A stretch of 64,000 nucleotides of DNA from an uncultured Ignavibacteria bacterium (GTDB lineage: Bacteria; Bacteroidota; Ignavibacteria; Kapaibacteriales; UBA2268): the NCBI GenBank assembly GCA_903862655.1, contig CAIOZA010000142.1:1-64000 (forward strand), in the 5' to 3' direction. This document shows positions 54,203-63,311 of the stretch, one piece after another. The position numbers were made by a program, and so were the translations under genes. The notes beneath the pieces were generated by a model. That model ran no database searches. It saw only the letters and a list, made by a program, of their open reading frames with translations, and had not been told where the DNA came from. The first letter of the stretch is position 1. Each line of letters opens with the position of its first letter.

Positions 54203-56068
54203 TTATTTCTTATAAATTTTGAACAAATAACCGTGAGTATAAATAATGTTCTCGATTCTATCTTTTTCTGAAGGATTTACATTGTCCCAAATATTATTAT
54301 TCTGATTTTTGTCATTTGAAATATCGAAATATTTTTGTTTTTCAAGATCCGTGTAAACAAAACGTCTGTCCTTTAAGAATATTCCAAATCCTTCAAGTTC
54401 CCATTTCCTGATGTCATTTGTATTAAGAGATATTGCAAAACGGTCTTCGGGTATTGGCTTTAGTAATGAGTATCCTTTTAGGCTATTGTATAACTCCAAA
54501 TTTTTAGGGGTTGAGTTTCCGCCAAGCAAATCAATAATGGTCGGATAAATGTCAAGATTGGCAACTGTTCTTTGCTTATTAATTCTAAGATTTGCAATTA
54601 ACTCTGGAAATTTATCCGATAATGCTTTTGGGATATAGATTAACATAGGTATATTCTGGATCTCATCATAAAATGAATATAAACGGTGAGTAGAAACATG
54701 ATTGGGACTATCAGTTTCACCATGGTCTGCAGTTATTATAATTAAGGTATTCTCAAGAAGCTTTTTACTCTTAAGAAGATTGAACAATTTCTCATAACCG
54801 CAATCCAAAACAGCAGCCGCATTACGATATTTAGAATCATAATTAGGCTTATTTGGCATCAACTGGCTTTCCTGCTGAAACGGGAAATGCAAAGAGTTGG
54901 AATTGTACATAGCTCCGAATGGTTGTTTGTTAGATAGCTCACTAATAATCTCGCAAAATTTATTCATTGCGGCTAATTCATCAATGCCATCATTGGCAGT
55001 TTTCCCACTAATATTCTCACCGGTAAAGAAGTAATCAGGTCTGGGAGAAAAAAATAATGGAAAGTTTGCCCATTGATAGAACTGGGCAGAAACAACAGCA
55101 GTCGTCATCCCGGCTTTCTTCTCCCAATCCCAGATCAGTGGCATCGAATGAAGTTTGGTTTCTGATTCATAAGGAGCAACTCCCGTTTGAATGGATGTTA
55201 CAGAAACATCAGTTGCACTTGAATTAGTAAAAGCATTTTCAAAATATACACACTGATCTCCATTTTCTTCAACCCATGATTTTAGTATGGGCATAGGGCA
55301 ATTTTTATCTGCTAAATCGAATGCTTTTTTTCCGAAGGATTCGTTCAATAAAAAAATAATATTGAATTTATATCTTGGAGTAAAATATTCAACAGCTGTC
55401 CGATTTGGCTGATGCAGACCTGATGGCGGGATCAATCGCATTTTGTTAATTGATGAAATAAATGAAGTAGTAATATCTAATCTCTTATTATTAGATTTTA
55501 GGGTTACATTTGTTAGAACAAATAAATAAATGACTAATCCAACTAGAAGAACTATAAGATTGTTCTTCTTGGATGTTTCGCGATATTTTACTGTTTTGAT
55601 GTTAAATATAAAATATACAATTGCCCAAAGGGCGAAGAATACTAGTATATCCCAGTTTAGCAGATACTCTCTAAGATATGCCTTTTGATAATTGGGATTA
55701 TTAACAAAGAAGAGAATTTTTGATAAAGAAAGAAAATCCCCAAATTCGAAAAATACTGCTACACTCGCAATCAAAAGGAAAGATAATAAAAAAGTAACTA
55801 TTATAGAAAAAATTATTTCATCACGTCTTTTTAATATTCTTTTAATTTGATAGATTGATAAAAAGAAAATTAAACTTAATAATATTCCTTTCGCATAAAT
55901 ATATAAATTGAGTTCATAGATTGGATCACGTTTGAAGGTGCATACAAATTCGATTGAAGTAAAGAATATAAAAAGGAAAAACCAACCTCTCAAAATATAA
56001 GAAAATAAAATAAGTTTGATTATATCTTTCGAAAAAATATTCGTGAAAAGTTGCTTAATCTTATTCAT
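54203..56068 (-). CDS. LtaS/EptA-type sulfatase-fold phosphotransferase
   Basis: 621 residues. Five membrane segments lie in the first ~200 residues. The extracytoplasmic sulfatase-type domain follows: NIIFLLNESFGKKAF (metal-binding), the nucleophile region ENAFTNSSATDVSVTSIQTG near residue 285 (Thr/Ser), and a metal site in IITADHGETDSP. This is the fold of lipoteichoic-acid synthase and phosphoethanolamine transferases such as EptA, which modify surface lipids or glycans. In a Gram-negative setting an EptA-like transfer of phosphoethanolamine or phosphoglycerol is more likely. The TAXI gene lies 75 bases downstream, on the same strand; co-transcription is possible. Confidence 0.82.
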   Translation of the reverse strand: MNKIKQLFTNIFSKDIIKLILFSYILRGWFFLFIFFTSIEFVCTFKRDPIYELNLYIYAKGILLSLIFFLSIYQIKRILKRRDEIIFSIIVTFLLSFLLIASVAVFFEFGDFLSLSKILFFVNNPNYQKAYLREYLLNWDILVFFALWAIVYFIFNIKTVKYRETSKKNNLIVLLVGLVIYLFVLTNVTLKSNNKRLDITTSFISSINKMRLIPPSGLHQPNRTAVEYFTPRYKFNIIFLLNESFGKKAFDLADKNCPMPILKSWVEENGDQCVYFENAFTNSSATDVSVTSIQTGVAPYESETKLHSMPLIWDWEKKAGMTTAVVSAQFYQWANFPLFFSPRPDYFFTGENISGKTANDGIDELAAMNKFCEIISELSNKQPFGAMYNSNSLHFPFQQESQLMPNKPNYDSKYRNAAAVLDCGYEKLFNLLKSKKLLENTLIIITADHGETDSPNHVSTHRLYSFYDEIQNIPMLIYIPKALSDKFPELIANLRINKQRTVANLDIYPTIIDLLGGNSTPKNLELYNSLKGYSLLKPIPEDRFAISLNTNDIRKWELEGFGIFLKDRRFVYTDLEKQKYFDISNDKNQNNNIWDNVNPSEKDRIENIIYTHGYLFKIYKK

Positions 56069-56228
56069 AGTATCCTTTGGAAAAAAATTATGATTTGAAC
56101 AAGTTGTCCGACAATTATTTTTTTAATTTAATAAATATAATTCAAAAAGAAAACTAAAATTACATTGTGATTTCAGATTAGTTTACCATATTTTAGCTTA
56201 TTCGTATTTAGGAAAGATAGAAAATTCT

Positions 56229-56462
56229 ATGAGTAATAATGATATATTAAAAAAATTACGAGTCGCTCTCCAACTTAGAAATGATGAAATAATAAGAATC
56301 CTAGAACTTGTAGATTTCAAGATTTCGAATAGTGAGTTAGGTGCTTTATTTAGAAATGAGGACCATCCTCATTTTAAAAAATGTGGAGACCAGATTCTCA
56401 GAAACTTTTTAAATGGACTGGTAATCCATCTCAGAGGTCCCAAGTCTGAATCTCAAGAGTGA
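56229..56462 (+). CDS. DUF1456 family protein, half-length
   Basis: 77 residues. The body matches one DUF1456 (YehS-type) unit: NNDILKKLRVALQLRNDEI, then a conserved helix, ISNSELGALFRNEDHP and FLNGLVIHLRGP. Typical members are about 150 residues with two such units; only one is here, and there is no second frame after the stop. Function is unknown for the family. Transcribed with its own start 160 bases away from the LtaS-like gene on the other strand. Confidence 0.82.
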   Translation: MSNNDILKKLRVALQLRNDEIIRILELVDFKISNSELGALFRNEDHPHFKKCGDQILRNFLNGLVIHLRGPKSESQE

Positions 56463-56604
56463 TTTCTTTCAATTCGATCAATAAAGTCAATGAAGAATTG
56501 GAACTTAATTCTTCATTCAGATATTTATTAGTTAATTTTGCGTATGGATGAGGTATTCAAAATGGATTTTATATTTAATTTCAAATCATTTTAATTTAGT
56601 AATT

Positions 56605-57516
56605 ATGCGCCAAACTGACAAAACCAAAAGAAAGAAACCATCAAGAAAAAGTATAGTAAGCTACGAAGTTAAAGAAGCTAAAGAGTTGATGACCTTTTTG
56701 TCCGATATAATGCCAGGAAAGAGCAGAACGGCTATTAAGTCCCTCTTATCCAATAGACAAATCATAGTTGAGGGAAAAATAGTCACGAAATTTAATTTCC
56801 TCCTTTCGGTCGGTCAGGAAGTTTTAATCAATCCAAATAGACCCGCTAAAGAAGTCAAATTAAAGCATTTATCAATCATCTTTGAGGATGACTATCTTAT
56901 AGTTATCAGAAAGGAACCCGGATTACTTTCCATTGCTACTGACCGAGGAAATGATGTTACAGCTTATAGTATTCTTAGCGAACATGTCAAACAAGAAGAT
57001 CCTTTTAATAAAATTTATGTGCTTCATAGATTAGATCGTGAGACGTCTGGCATAATGATGTTTGCAAAGAATCAACAGGTAAAGCAAGCACTCCAATCAG
57101 ATTGGCAGGAATCGGTTGCTGACAGATGCTATATGGTTGTTGTTGAAGGTCACGTGGAAAGAGAACAAGGAACTATTACTTCATGGCTAACAGAAAATAA
57201 GATATTCAAAGTGTTTTCAAGTCCAACTCCAAACAATGGACAAAGAGCGGTTACACATTTTAAAGTCCTAAAAACCAATCCAAAATATTCGCTGGTAGAA
57301 ATTAGACTGGAAACCGGGAGAAAAAATCAGATTCGTGTTCACATGCAGGATATTGGTCATCCTGTTGTCGGAGATAAAAAGTATGGAGCAACTCATAATC
57401 CAATCAATAGATTAGGGCTGCATGCTTATCTGCTATCATTCAAACATCCAATCACTAACGAAAATATGCGGTTCGAAACTGGAGTCCCTCCAGAGTTTGA
57501 TGCAATGTTTAAATAA
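56605..57516 (+). CDS. RluA-family pseudouridine synthase with S4 domain
   Basis: I prefer ATG 56605 (MRQTDKTKRKKPSR) to the upstream in-frame ATG at 56548, whose leader is hydrophobic and unlike the family. The 303-residue product has a lysine-rich start, an S4 RNA-binding segment (about 30-80, PGKSRTAIKSLLSNRQIIV) and the RluA catalytic domain with HRLDRETSGIMMFAK near 155 (the catalytic Asp in this motif), LVEIRLETGRKNQIRVHMQ and GLHAYLLSFKHPIT. It converts uridines to pseudouridine in rRNA (RluA/C/D type; the precise site is unknown). Confidence 0.92.
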   Translation: MRQTDKTKRKKPSRKSIVSYEVKEAKELMTFLSDIMPGKSRTAIKSLLSNRQIIVEGKIVTKFNFLLSVGQEVLINPNRPAKEVKLKHLSIIFEDDYLIVIRKEPGLLSIATDRGNDVTAYSILSEHVKQEDPFNKIYVLHRLDRETSGIMMFAKNQQVKQALQSDWQESVADRCYMVVVEGHVEREQGTITSWLTENKIFKVFSSPTPNNGQRAVTHFKVLKTNPKYSLVEIRLETGRKNQIRVHMQDIGHPVVGDKKYGATHNPINRLGLHAYLLSFKHPITNENMRFETGVPPEFDAMFK

Positions 57517-57549
57517 AGAATCTGCACTTAATTTATCTGGAGTTTTTAA

Positions 57550-58770
57550 TTGAAGAATTATGATGTTGTTATTATTGGTGCTGGTCCTTCTGGTCTGTTT
57601 ACTGCCATTAACATCAATCCCAATAAATCAGTTATGATTTTAGAGAAAATGGAAAAACCAGCAAAGAAATTATTGATTTCCGGTTCAGGAAGATGTAATG
57701 TTACAAATACTGGATCAATCAAGGATTTCTTCAAACATTATGGAGATAATTCGAATTTCCTGAAACATTCTTTGAATACTTTTACAAATCAGGATCTGAT
57801 TGACTTTCTTTATTCTCAGGGGATGAAAGTAGTTATCGATAAGAATGGTAAAGCATTTCCTGAAACACAAAAGGCATCAGACATACTAAATATCCTATTA
57901 AATCAATGCGAAACAAAAAAAATAGACCTTTACATAAATCAGGAAATTTCAAGAATCAAGAGATCTTCCAATAAATTCATTCTCAAGACTCAGGATGAGG
58001 AGTATCTCTGCGATTATTTAGTCATCGCTACCGGAGGCAAATCCTATCCGAAAACCGGATCCACAGGGGATGGATATCAGTTTGCAGAGTCTCTGGGTCA
58101 CACAATAGTTGAACCCAAGCCTGCATTGAGCCATGTTAAAATCAAGAATTATAAATTTATTGATTTAGCTGGTGTTTCACTGACAGATATTGAGATTTCA
58201 TTATATAGGAACAATAAAAAGCTCAGATCTCATGTCGGTGATATTGGATTTACTCACAGAGGACTTACCGGACCAGGGATAATTGATTTTTCTAGATTCC
58301 TTGATTCAGGAGATATACTCAAAATTAATTTTGCTTCAAGAAATTCTGAGGAATTGAATAAGCAATTTATAGAAGCCTGTCAAAAAGAGGGAAAACAGTC
58401 GATTAAGAAATTTCTTAAAAATTTATTTTTACCAGAAAGACTTATTCTTTCAATAGTTAATGAATTGAAAATCCAACCTGAAGATCAACTCGCAACAATA
58501 ACAAAACAATTAAGAAACAAACTTATGACCTCATTTTGCGAATTTTCTTTTGAAATTGAATCTATTGGTAGTTTCGATGTGGCAATGGTTACCAGCGGTG
58601 GAGTGTCATTAAAGGAAATATCTTCAAAAACTATAGAATCTAAAATAGTTCCACATTTATACTTTGTAGGTGAAGTATTGGATATTGACGGAGACACAGG
58701 TGGATACAATATACAAGCGGCATTCTCTACCGGTTACTCTGCAGCTAAAAGCATATCATCTGATAATTGA
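57550..58770 (+). CDS. HI0933/YhiN-family FAD-dependent oxidoreductase
   Basis: 406 residues starting at TTG 57550, with a TGGAG ribosome site 7 bases upstream. The N-terminal FAD fold starts VVIIGAGPSGLF; the family signature SGSGRCNVTN follows at about 45, and VIATGGKSYPKTGSTGDGY and the C-terminal GEVLDIDGDTGGYNIQAAFSTGY are typical. The family is close to the aminoacetone-oxidase and NAD(P)/FAD oxidoreductase group; its substrate is unproven. It begins 33 bases after the pseudouridine synthase stop, possibly one transcript. Confidence 0.92.
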   Translation: MKNYDVVIIGAGPSGLFTAININPNKSVMILEKMEKPAKKLLISGSGRCNVTNTGSIKDFFKHYGDNSNFLKHSLNTFTNQDLIDFLYSQGMKVVIDKNGKAFPETQKASDILNILLNQCETKKIDLYINQEISRIKRSSNKFILKTQDEEYLCDYLVIATGGKSYPKTGSTGDGYQFAESLGHTIVEPKPALSHVKIKNYKFIDLAGVSLTDIEISLYRNNKKLRSHVGDIGFTHRGLTGPGIIDFSRFLDSGDILKINFASRNSEELNKQFIEACQKEGKQSIKKFLKNLFLPERLILSIVNELKIQPEDQLATITKQLRNKLMTSFCEFSFEIESIGSFDVAMVTSGGVSLKEISSKTIESKIVPHLYFVGEVLDIDGDTGGYNIQAAFSTGYSAAKSISSDN

Positions 58771-58771
58771 A

Positions 58772-60271
58772 TTATTTCTCAGGTGATGCCTCTGATGCAT
58801 ATCTAAGCAATTCTTTCATGTCCCAGCTAGGAGCATCATATCTGAACCATTTTTTTTCAACAAAGAAATTATAATATTTCTGACAAGCCATGGCTATTGC
58901 TGAACCAAGATTTAAATGATCCCTCCAGTTGACCCATTCTTCGAAGCATCCATTGATTCCTGATGTTGTTTCAATTGTTCCGTGAACTACTTTATCCTTA
59001 AAATTCACCCACCACCAGCTTTCCGGAAATATTTTTTTGTCCATCGTAACTCCGGGTTCATAGCTGGTTTTAAGATAAAGAGTATCTCCACAATATTCTT
59101 TGGATACCTCTCGTACAAAGTTCAGTTGTCGAATCAGCATTGTGTCACCTTCCGCACCATGCTCCGGTAAAGATCGTCTGAAGTTAGAGAAAAGAAATGG
59201 TCTTTCATTTGGAAGAGCATTTGTAGAATGGAAATTAAAGGCTGCGATGAAATCTGAACCAACCGATGCCAGTTCAAGTATTTTTGAACTGATTAGTTTG
59301 ACTTCTGGAGCTACCGTGTCAATCAAGCTTTTATTATCAGATCCACTTTTTCTTAGCCATTGCCGCTCCAGATCAACTCCAGTTGGAGCAAGTCTGGCAT
59401 TACCTTCGACAACACCATCAACATTTACAATTGGGATAATATTGAAAATTAATTTTCCCAAATCTACTTTCTTACAGCAACTATTACAATCAGTAAGAAG
59501 ATAATCTATCAAACCTTCAAGTACAAATGAACTTCCTGTCTCAGAGGGATGTGTCCTTGACTGTATCCAAATTCGTTTTTTGTTTTTGTCGTCAACTTTA
59601 GGGTCAGTAATTGTAATTAGATTCAGTGGACGATTATGACTGGTTTTACCAATAAGATCGACTTTAAAAAATGGATTCTTTATGTGCTTTTTAATGAAGT
59701 TGTTCAACCTTCCTAACGAATAAGGATAATACCTTGCAAGCCAAACAACAGAAGAATCGAATCTTTTTTGGATTGAATAATTGAAATATCCTTCGCTTCC
59801 TTTTTCAGGTATGACTTCTTCGGGTCGTAAACGTTGCCATGTTTTGCGATCGTATGAATATACAGGTAAAACATAGTCTCTTCCTTTCCAGCCGTCACCG
59901 ACAATTATGACTCTGGAAACAGCTTTTGTGCTAACACCTTCTAACTTAGTGTACCACCAATTTCTAAACTTGGGATTCAAATTATGATTATTGTTATCAT
60001 CCTTGACCTGAACGTGCCATTCAAGAATGCCACTCATGGAGGAATCCTCAGTTGAATCAGAAGGAAATAAACTATTTAGATCAACAGGGAGACCTGCTTC
60101 AGCATTATTTGAAGGTTCAACTTCTTCGACTACTTCCTTCTTACTTTTCTTCTTTTTATCCTTTTCCTTTTTCTCTTTTTCGGCAAATCCGATATTTGTC
60201 AATAATGACATTGAGATAAAAATTAATACAGTAAGAGATAAAATTCTTCGAATGAGTTTGATCATATCCAT
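58772..60271 (-). CDS. Exported M14-type zinc carboxypeptidase
   Basis: 499 residues (ATG at 60271; a second ATG at 60265 is also possible). A signal peptide (1-30) and a Lys/Glu-rich low-complexity stretch (about 31-55, KEKDKKKKSKK) precede the peptidase. Zinc and catalytic motifs fit M14: SRTHPSETGSSFVLEGLI (HxxE), IPIVNVDGVVEGNARLAPTG, FNFHSTN, and the late W-KELLRYA. The order is like that of the M14B/CCP-type group, which remove C-terminal residues. It converges on the HI0933 gene with 1 base between the stops. Confidence 0.88.
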   Translation of the reverse strand: MDMIKLIRRILSLTVLIFISMSLLTNIGFAEKEKKEKDKKKKSKKEVVEEVEPSNNAEAGLPVDLNSLFPSDSTEDSSMSGILEWHVQVKDDNNNHNLNPKFRNWWYTKLEGVSTKAVSRVIIVGDGWKGRDYVLPVYSYDRKTWQRLRPEEVIPEKGSEGYFNYSIQKRFDSSVVWLARYYPYSLGRLNNFIKKHIKNPFFKVDLIGKTSHNRPLNLITITDPKVDDKNKKRIWIQSRTHPSETGSSFVLEGLIDYLLTDCNSCCKKVDLGKLIFNIIPIVNVDGVVEGNARLAPTGVDLERQWLRKSGSDNKSLIDTVAPEVKLISSKILELASVGSDFIAAFNFHSTNALPNERPFLFSNFRRSLPEHGAEGDTMLIRQLNFVREVSKEYCGDTLYLKTSYEPGVTMDKKIFPESWWWVNFKDKVVHGTIETTSGINGCFEEWVNWRDHLNLGSAIAMACQKYYNFFVEKKWFRYDAPSWDMKELLRYASEASPEK

Positions 60272-60302
60272 AATTTTGCTGTTTTTTGAAAGAAGAAAAT
60301 GT

Positions 60303-61862
60303 TTAGGAAATAATTAACTTGCTTAAAATAGCTTTAGCTGTGTTTTGTCCGTCTATAGCCGAAGAAACGATACCCCCTGCATAACCGGCTCCCTCACCGC
60401 AAGGATATAGATTATCTATTCCGACATGGACGAAAGTTTCCCGATCACGAGGTATTCTAACCGGAGAACTTGTCCGCGATTCGAGTCCAATAACGTTTGC
60501 TTCAGATGTAAGAAACCCTCGCATTTTTGATCCAAAGCTTAGCAAACCAGCTAGTAAAGCACCATTTATGTCCTTAGGAAATAGCCTGTTTAAATTTGAG
60601 TTCACTAATCCTGGAATATAGGAGGACTCCATCAAACTTGATGAGGATCTGTTAGACAGGTAATCAACTAAACGCTGAGCAGGAGCTTTCAAAGGGTTCT
60701 CTTTGTTGTCGGTAAAGAATTTGTGTTCCAGTTCCTCCTGAAATTTTAGTCCTGCCAAAGCTCCGAATTCTGAATATTTGGTAAAATCGCTACTGTCAAC
60801 TGTTGCTACTATGCCCGAGTTTGCAAATTTTGAATTACGTTTGGACATAGACATCCCATTGACGACAAGTTCTTTGTTAGCCGTAGCTGCTGGAACAATG
60901 ATACCACCGGGACACATACAGAAAGAAAATACTCCACGACCATTTGACTGTGTAGCCAATCTGTAGCTTGCAGGGGGGAGATCATACTCATTGGATCCAT
61001 ATTGAATTTTATCAATCAGATCCTGAAAGTGTTCAATTCTGAAACCTACCGCAAAAGGTTTTACTTCAATAGTTACATTTTTTTCGTGTAATAAATAATA
61101 AATATCCCTAGCCGAATGGCCAGTTGCTAAAATAATTGAATCTCCGAAATATTTATCAGTATTGTTCACGACAACACCTGAAGCAGAATTATTATTAATG
61201 ATAATGTCAGTTACTTTTGATTCGAAATGTACTTCGCCACCATGTTGGATAATGGTATCTCTAATGCTTGCAACAATTTTATGGAGTTTATTTGAACCAA
61301 TGTGGGGGTGGGCATCAACCAATATATCTGGATTTGCACCATGTTCGACGAGAATATTCAGAACTTTCTTTGTATTGCCACGTTTATCAGACCTTGTGTA
61401 AAGTTTACCATCAGAATAAGTACCAGCACCACCTTCGCCGAAACAATAATTAGAATCTGGATTAATAATACCATTCTGCATTATATCCCGAAGATCTCTT
61501 CTTCTGGATTGAACATCTTTGCCGCGTTCAAAGACAATAGGCTTTATCCCCATCTCAAGAAGTTCAAGTGCGGCGAAATAGCCAGCTGGACCTGAGCCTA
61601 CAATAAGAATTTTTAACTTGTCTGAGACATTGCGATATTTACTTTTAATTGACTCTTTTATAGGGGGATCCTCATTACAATACACATCTGCCAAAAGTTG
61701 ATATCTTGGTTTCCTATTTCTTGAGTCGAGTGATCTTTTTAAGTAATCGATATGGGATATTTCATCTGGATTAATTAAGCCCTCACGGGCTATTATCTTT
61801 CTAATAAGCAGATCATCATATATCTGTTCTGGTTTTAATTCAATGGTTACAGTTTTAATCAA
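60303..61862 (-). CDS. FAD-dependent oxidoreductase, COG2509 type
   Basis: 519 residues. FAD-binding KILIVGSGPAGYFAALELLE near residue 90, NYCFGEGGAGTYSDGKLY, ATGHSARDIYYLL and the C-terminal CGEGAGYAGGIVSSAIDG are features of this uncharacterised FAD-dependent dehydrogenase group. An N-terminal ~80-residue region precedes the FAD fold. It has its own start; the M14 gene starts 31 bases downstream on the same strand, so the two may be co-transcribed. No close catalytic assignment is possible. Confidence 0.9.
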   Translation of the reverse strand: MIKTVTIELKPEQIYDDLLIRKIIAREGLINPDEISHIDYLKRSLDSRNRKPRYQLLADVYCNEDPPIKESIKSKYRNVSDKLKILIVGSGPAGYFAALELLEMGIKPIVFERGKDVQSRRRDLRDIMQNGIINPDSNYCFGEGGAGTYSDGKLYTRSDKRGNTKKVLNILVEHGANPDILVDAHPHIGSNKLHKIVASIRDTIIQHGGEVHFESKVTDIIINNNSASGVVVNNTDKYFGDSIILATGHSARDIYYLLHEKNVTIEVKPFAVGFRIEHFQDLIDKIQYGSNEYDLPPASYRLATQSNGRGVFSFCMCPGGIIVPAATANKELVVNGMSMSKRNSKFANSGIVATVDSSDFTKYSEFGALAGLKFQEELEHKFFTDNKENPLKAPAQRLVDYLSNRSSSSLMESSYIPGLVNSNLNRLFPKDINGALLAGLLSFGSKMRGFLTSEANVIGLESRTSSPVRIPRDRETFVHVGIDNLYPCGEGAGYAGGIVSSAIDGQNTAKAILSKLIIS

Positions 61863-62338
61863 TCTTATTCTCTATTTAAATATTAAAAATTTTTAGTAAA
61901 TATTGGCTCGTTGTTGTCACTGATAAATTTTCATCAACGAATCTCATTTTTTTATTCAATTACCTTCAGAGCGAAGATCTATCAAATCTTCATTTTGAGT
62001 TTGAAGCAATATCAATCTGAAATAAAAAGGCTATTGGTAAAGGATTAATCATATACACAAATGATAGAGTAGGTTCAATCTTCTTAGGAGAACGAACCAA
62101 ATTGTTCAGTCATTATGTAACGAAAAAAATCATAGTCATTCTGTTTGAGCTGAAAGTGCTGTTGATAATTATTATAAATACTAAATACAACTTAACAAAA
62201 AATTTGGAGAAAATAAATGAAAAGTATAAGCGAATTCATGTCCATTTTCTAAATCAGTAAAATTTTACGTAAATACTAAACGTTATATAAAATTAACTCA
62301 ATAGTTTAGTCACTATAAAAAAAATAGAAATAATTATT
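61863..62338. other. Intergenic region with a possible decayed reading frame
   Basis: 476 bases between two genes that face away from each other. On the plus strand the frame of 61958 stays open except for one TGA (62018-62020) until TAA 62258-62260. Its product after the stop contains YTNDRVGSIFLGERTKLF, which faintly recalls the C-terminal part of universal stress proteins. A separate short frame at 62217-62252 has a good ribosome site (GGAGAAAATAA) but encodes only 11 residues. I take this as a likely decayed gene, not an active one. Confidence 0.35.
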
Positions 62339-62713
62339 ATGAGAATATCTGCACTAACTCCCATGCTTTGGACTATTGAGCTTAATGAAACAATTGAATT
62401 CTATGTGAAATTACTGGGATTTTCATGTATTGAATATAATGAAGAATGGGGTTGGGCTGCTATTACCAAAGATGATATAGGTTTAATGATAGCTAAGCCA
62501 AATGCAAATACTAATTTCATAAAACCTTTCTTTACTGGATCATTTTATTTTAACGTTGAAGATGTTAATGAGTTATGGCTTGTATTAAAAGATAAGGTAC
62601 AAATTTGCTACAATCTTGATGATTTTGAATATGGTATGAGAGATTTTGCCATTTATGACAATAACGGCTATATCCTCCAATTCGGTCAAAGTTCTACTGT
62701 TGATAGTGATTAA
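62339..62713 (+). CDS. VOC-family (glyoxalase-fold) protein
   Basis: 124 residues with one glyoxalase/bleomycin-resistance-type unit: MRISALTPMLWTIELNETIEFYVKLLGF-type start, a metal/ligand strand GSFYFNVEDVNELWLVLKD, and the YDNNGYILQFGQ end. Members bind a divalent metal and act on small molecules, or provide drug resistance; the substrate is not readable. There is no good ribosome site. The methyltransferase start follows its stop by 2 bases, so the two are coupled. Confidence 0.88.
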   Translation: MRISALTPMLWTIELNETIEFYVKLLGFSCIEYNEEWGWAAITKDDIGLMIAKPNANTNFIKPFFTGSFYFNVEDVNELWLVLKDKVQICYNLDDFEYGMRDFAIYDNNGYILQFGQSSTVDSD

Positions 62714-62715
62714 AT

Positions 62716-63258
62716 ATGAAAAAATTCAGAATTTTTTATAATTCACCGATAGGAAATCTAGAAATTGTATTTACTGATAATGGGTTAGAGAATATCATTT
62801 TTGTACACATGATGACCGATTTGAGATCTTGTTGTCCTGGCTTGAATAGCTTTACAACTATTGCCTCAAATGCAATTGATAAAAACCTAGATAAATATCC
62901 TGAAAGTGTTAAAGAATGTATTATTCAGTTAGATGAGTACTTTAATGGATCAAGAAAGGAATTTCAAATTAAATTAAATCCCAAAGGTACAGAATTCCAG
63001 CATAAGATATGGGATATAGTATCTAAGGTGTCCTATGGAAAAACAAGTACATATCTTGATGTAGCAATTGAATTCGGTGATTCAAAGTCTGTAAGGGCTG
63101 TAGGAAATGCTAATGGAAAGAATCCAATACCGATCATAATTCCTTGTCATAGAATAATTGGCACAAAAGGAAATCTAACTGGGTATTCTGGTGGTTTACT
63201 GCGCAAACAATGGCTTCTAGCGCATGAATCAAAACATGAAGCAAATCTTTTCATGTAG
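62716..63258 (+). CDS. ogt: Methylated-DNA-protein-cysteine methyltransferase
   Basis: 180 residues, a normal length. The C-terminal active site reads IPIIIPCHRIIG (C accepts the methyl group, PCHR) and then GKTSTYLDVAI, RAVGNANGKNPI, and GYSGGLLRKQWLL. It takes the alkyl group of O6-methylguanine in a suicide reaction. The N-terminal domain (MKKFRIFYNSPIGNLEIVF) is family-typical. It is coupled to the VOC gene. Confidence 0.95.
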   Translation: MKKFRIFYNSPIGNLEIVFTDNGLENIIFVHMMTDLRSCCPGLNSFTTIASNAIDKNLDKYPESVKECIIQLDEYFNGSRKEFQIKLNPKGTEFQHKIWDIVSKVSYGKTSTYLDVAIEFGDSKSVRAVGNANGKNPIPIIIPCHRIIGTKGNLTGYSGGLLRKQWLLAHESKHEANLFM

Positions 63259-63311
63259 CGTTTTTTGCTTTGTAGTCCCACTAGTAATCAAATTTGTCTG
63301 AATGTATATTT

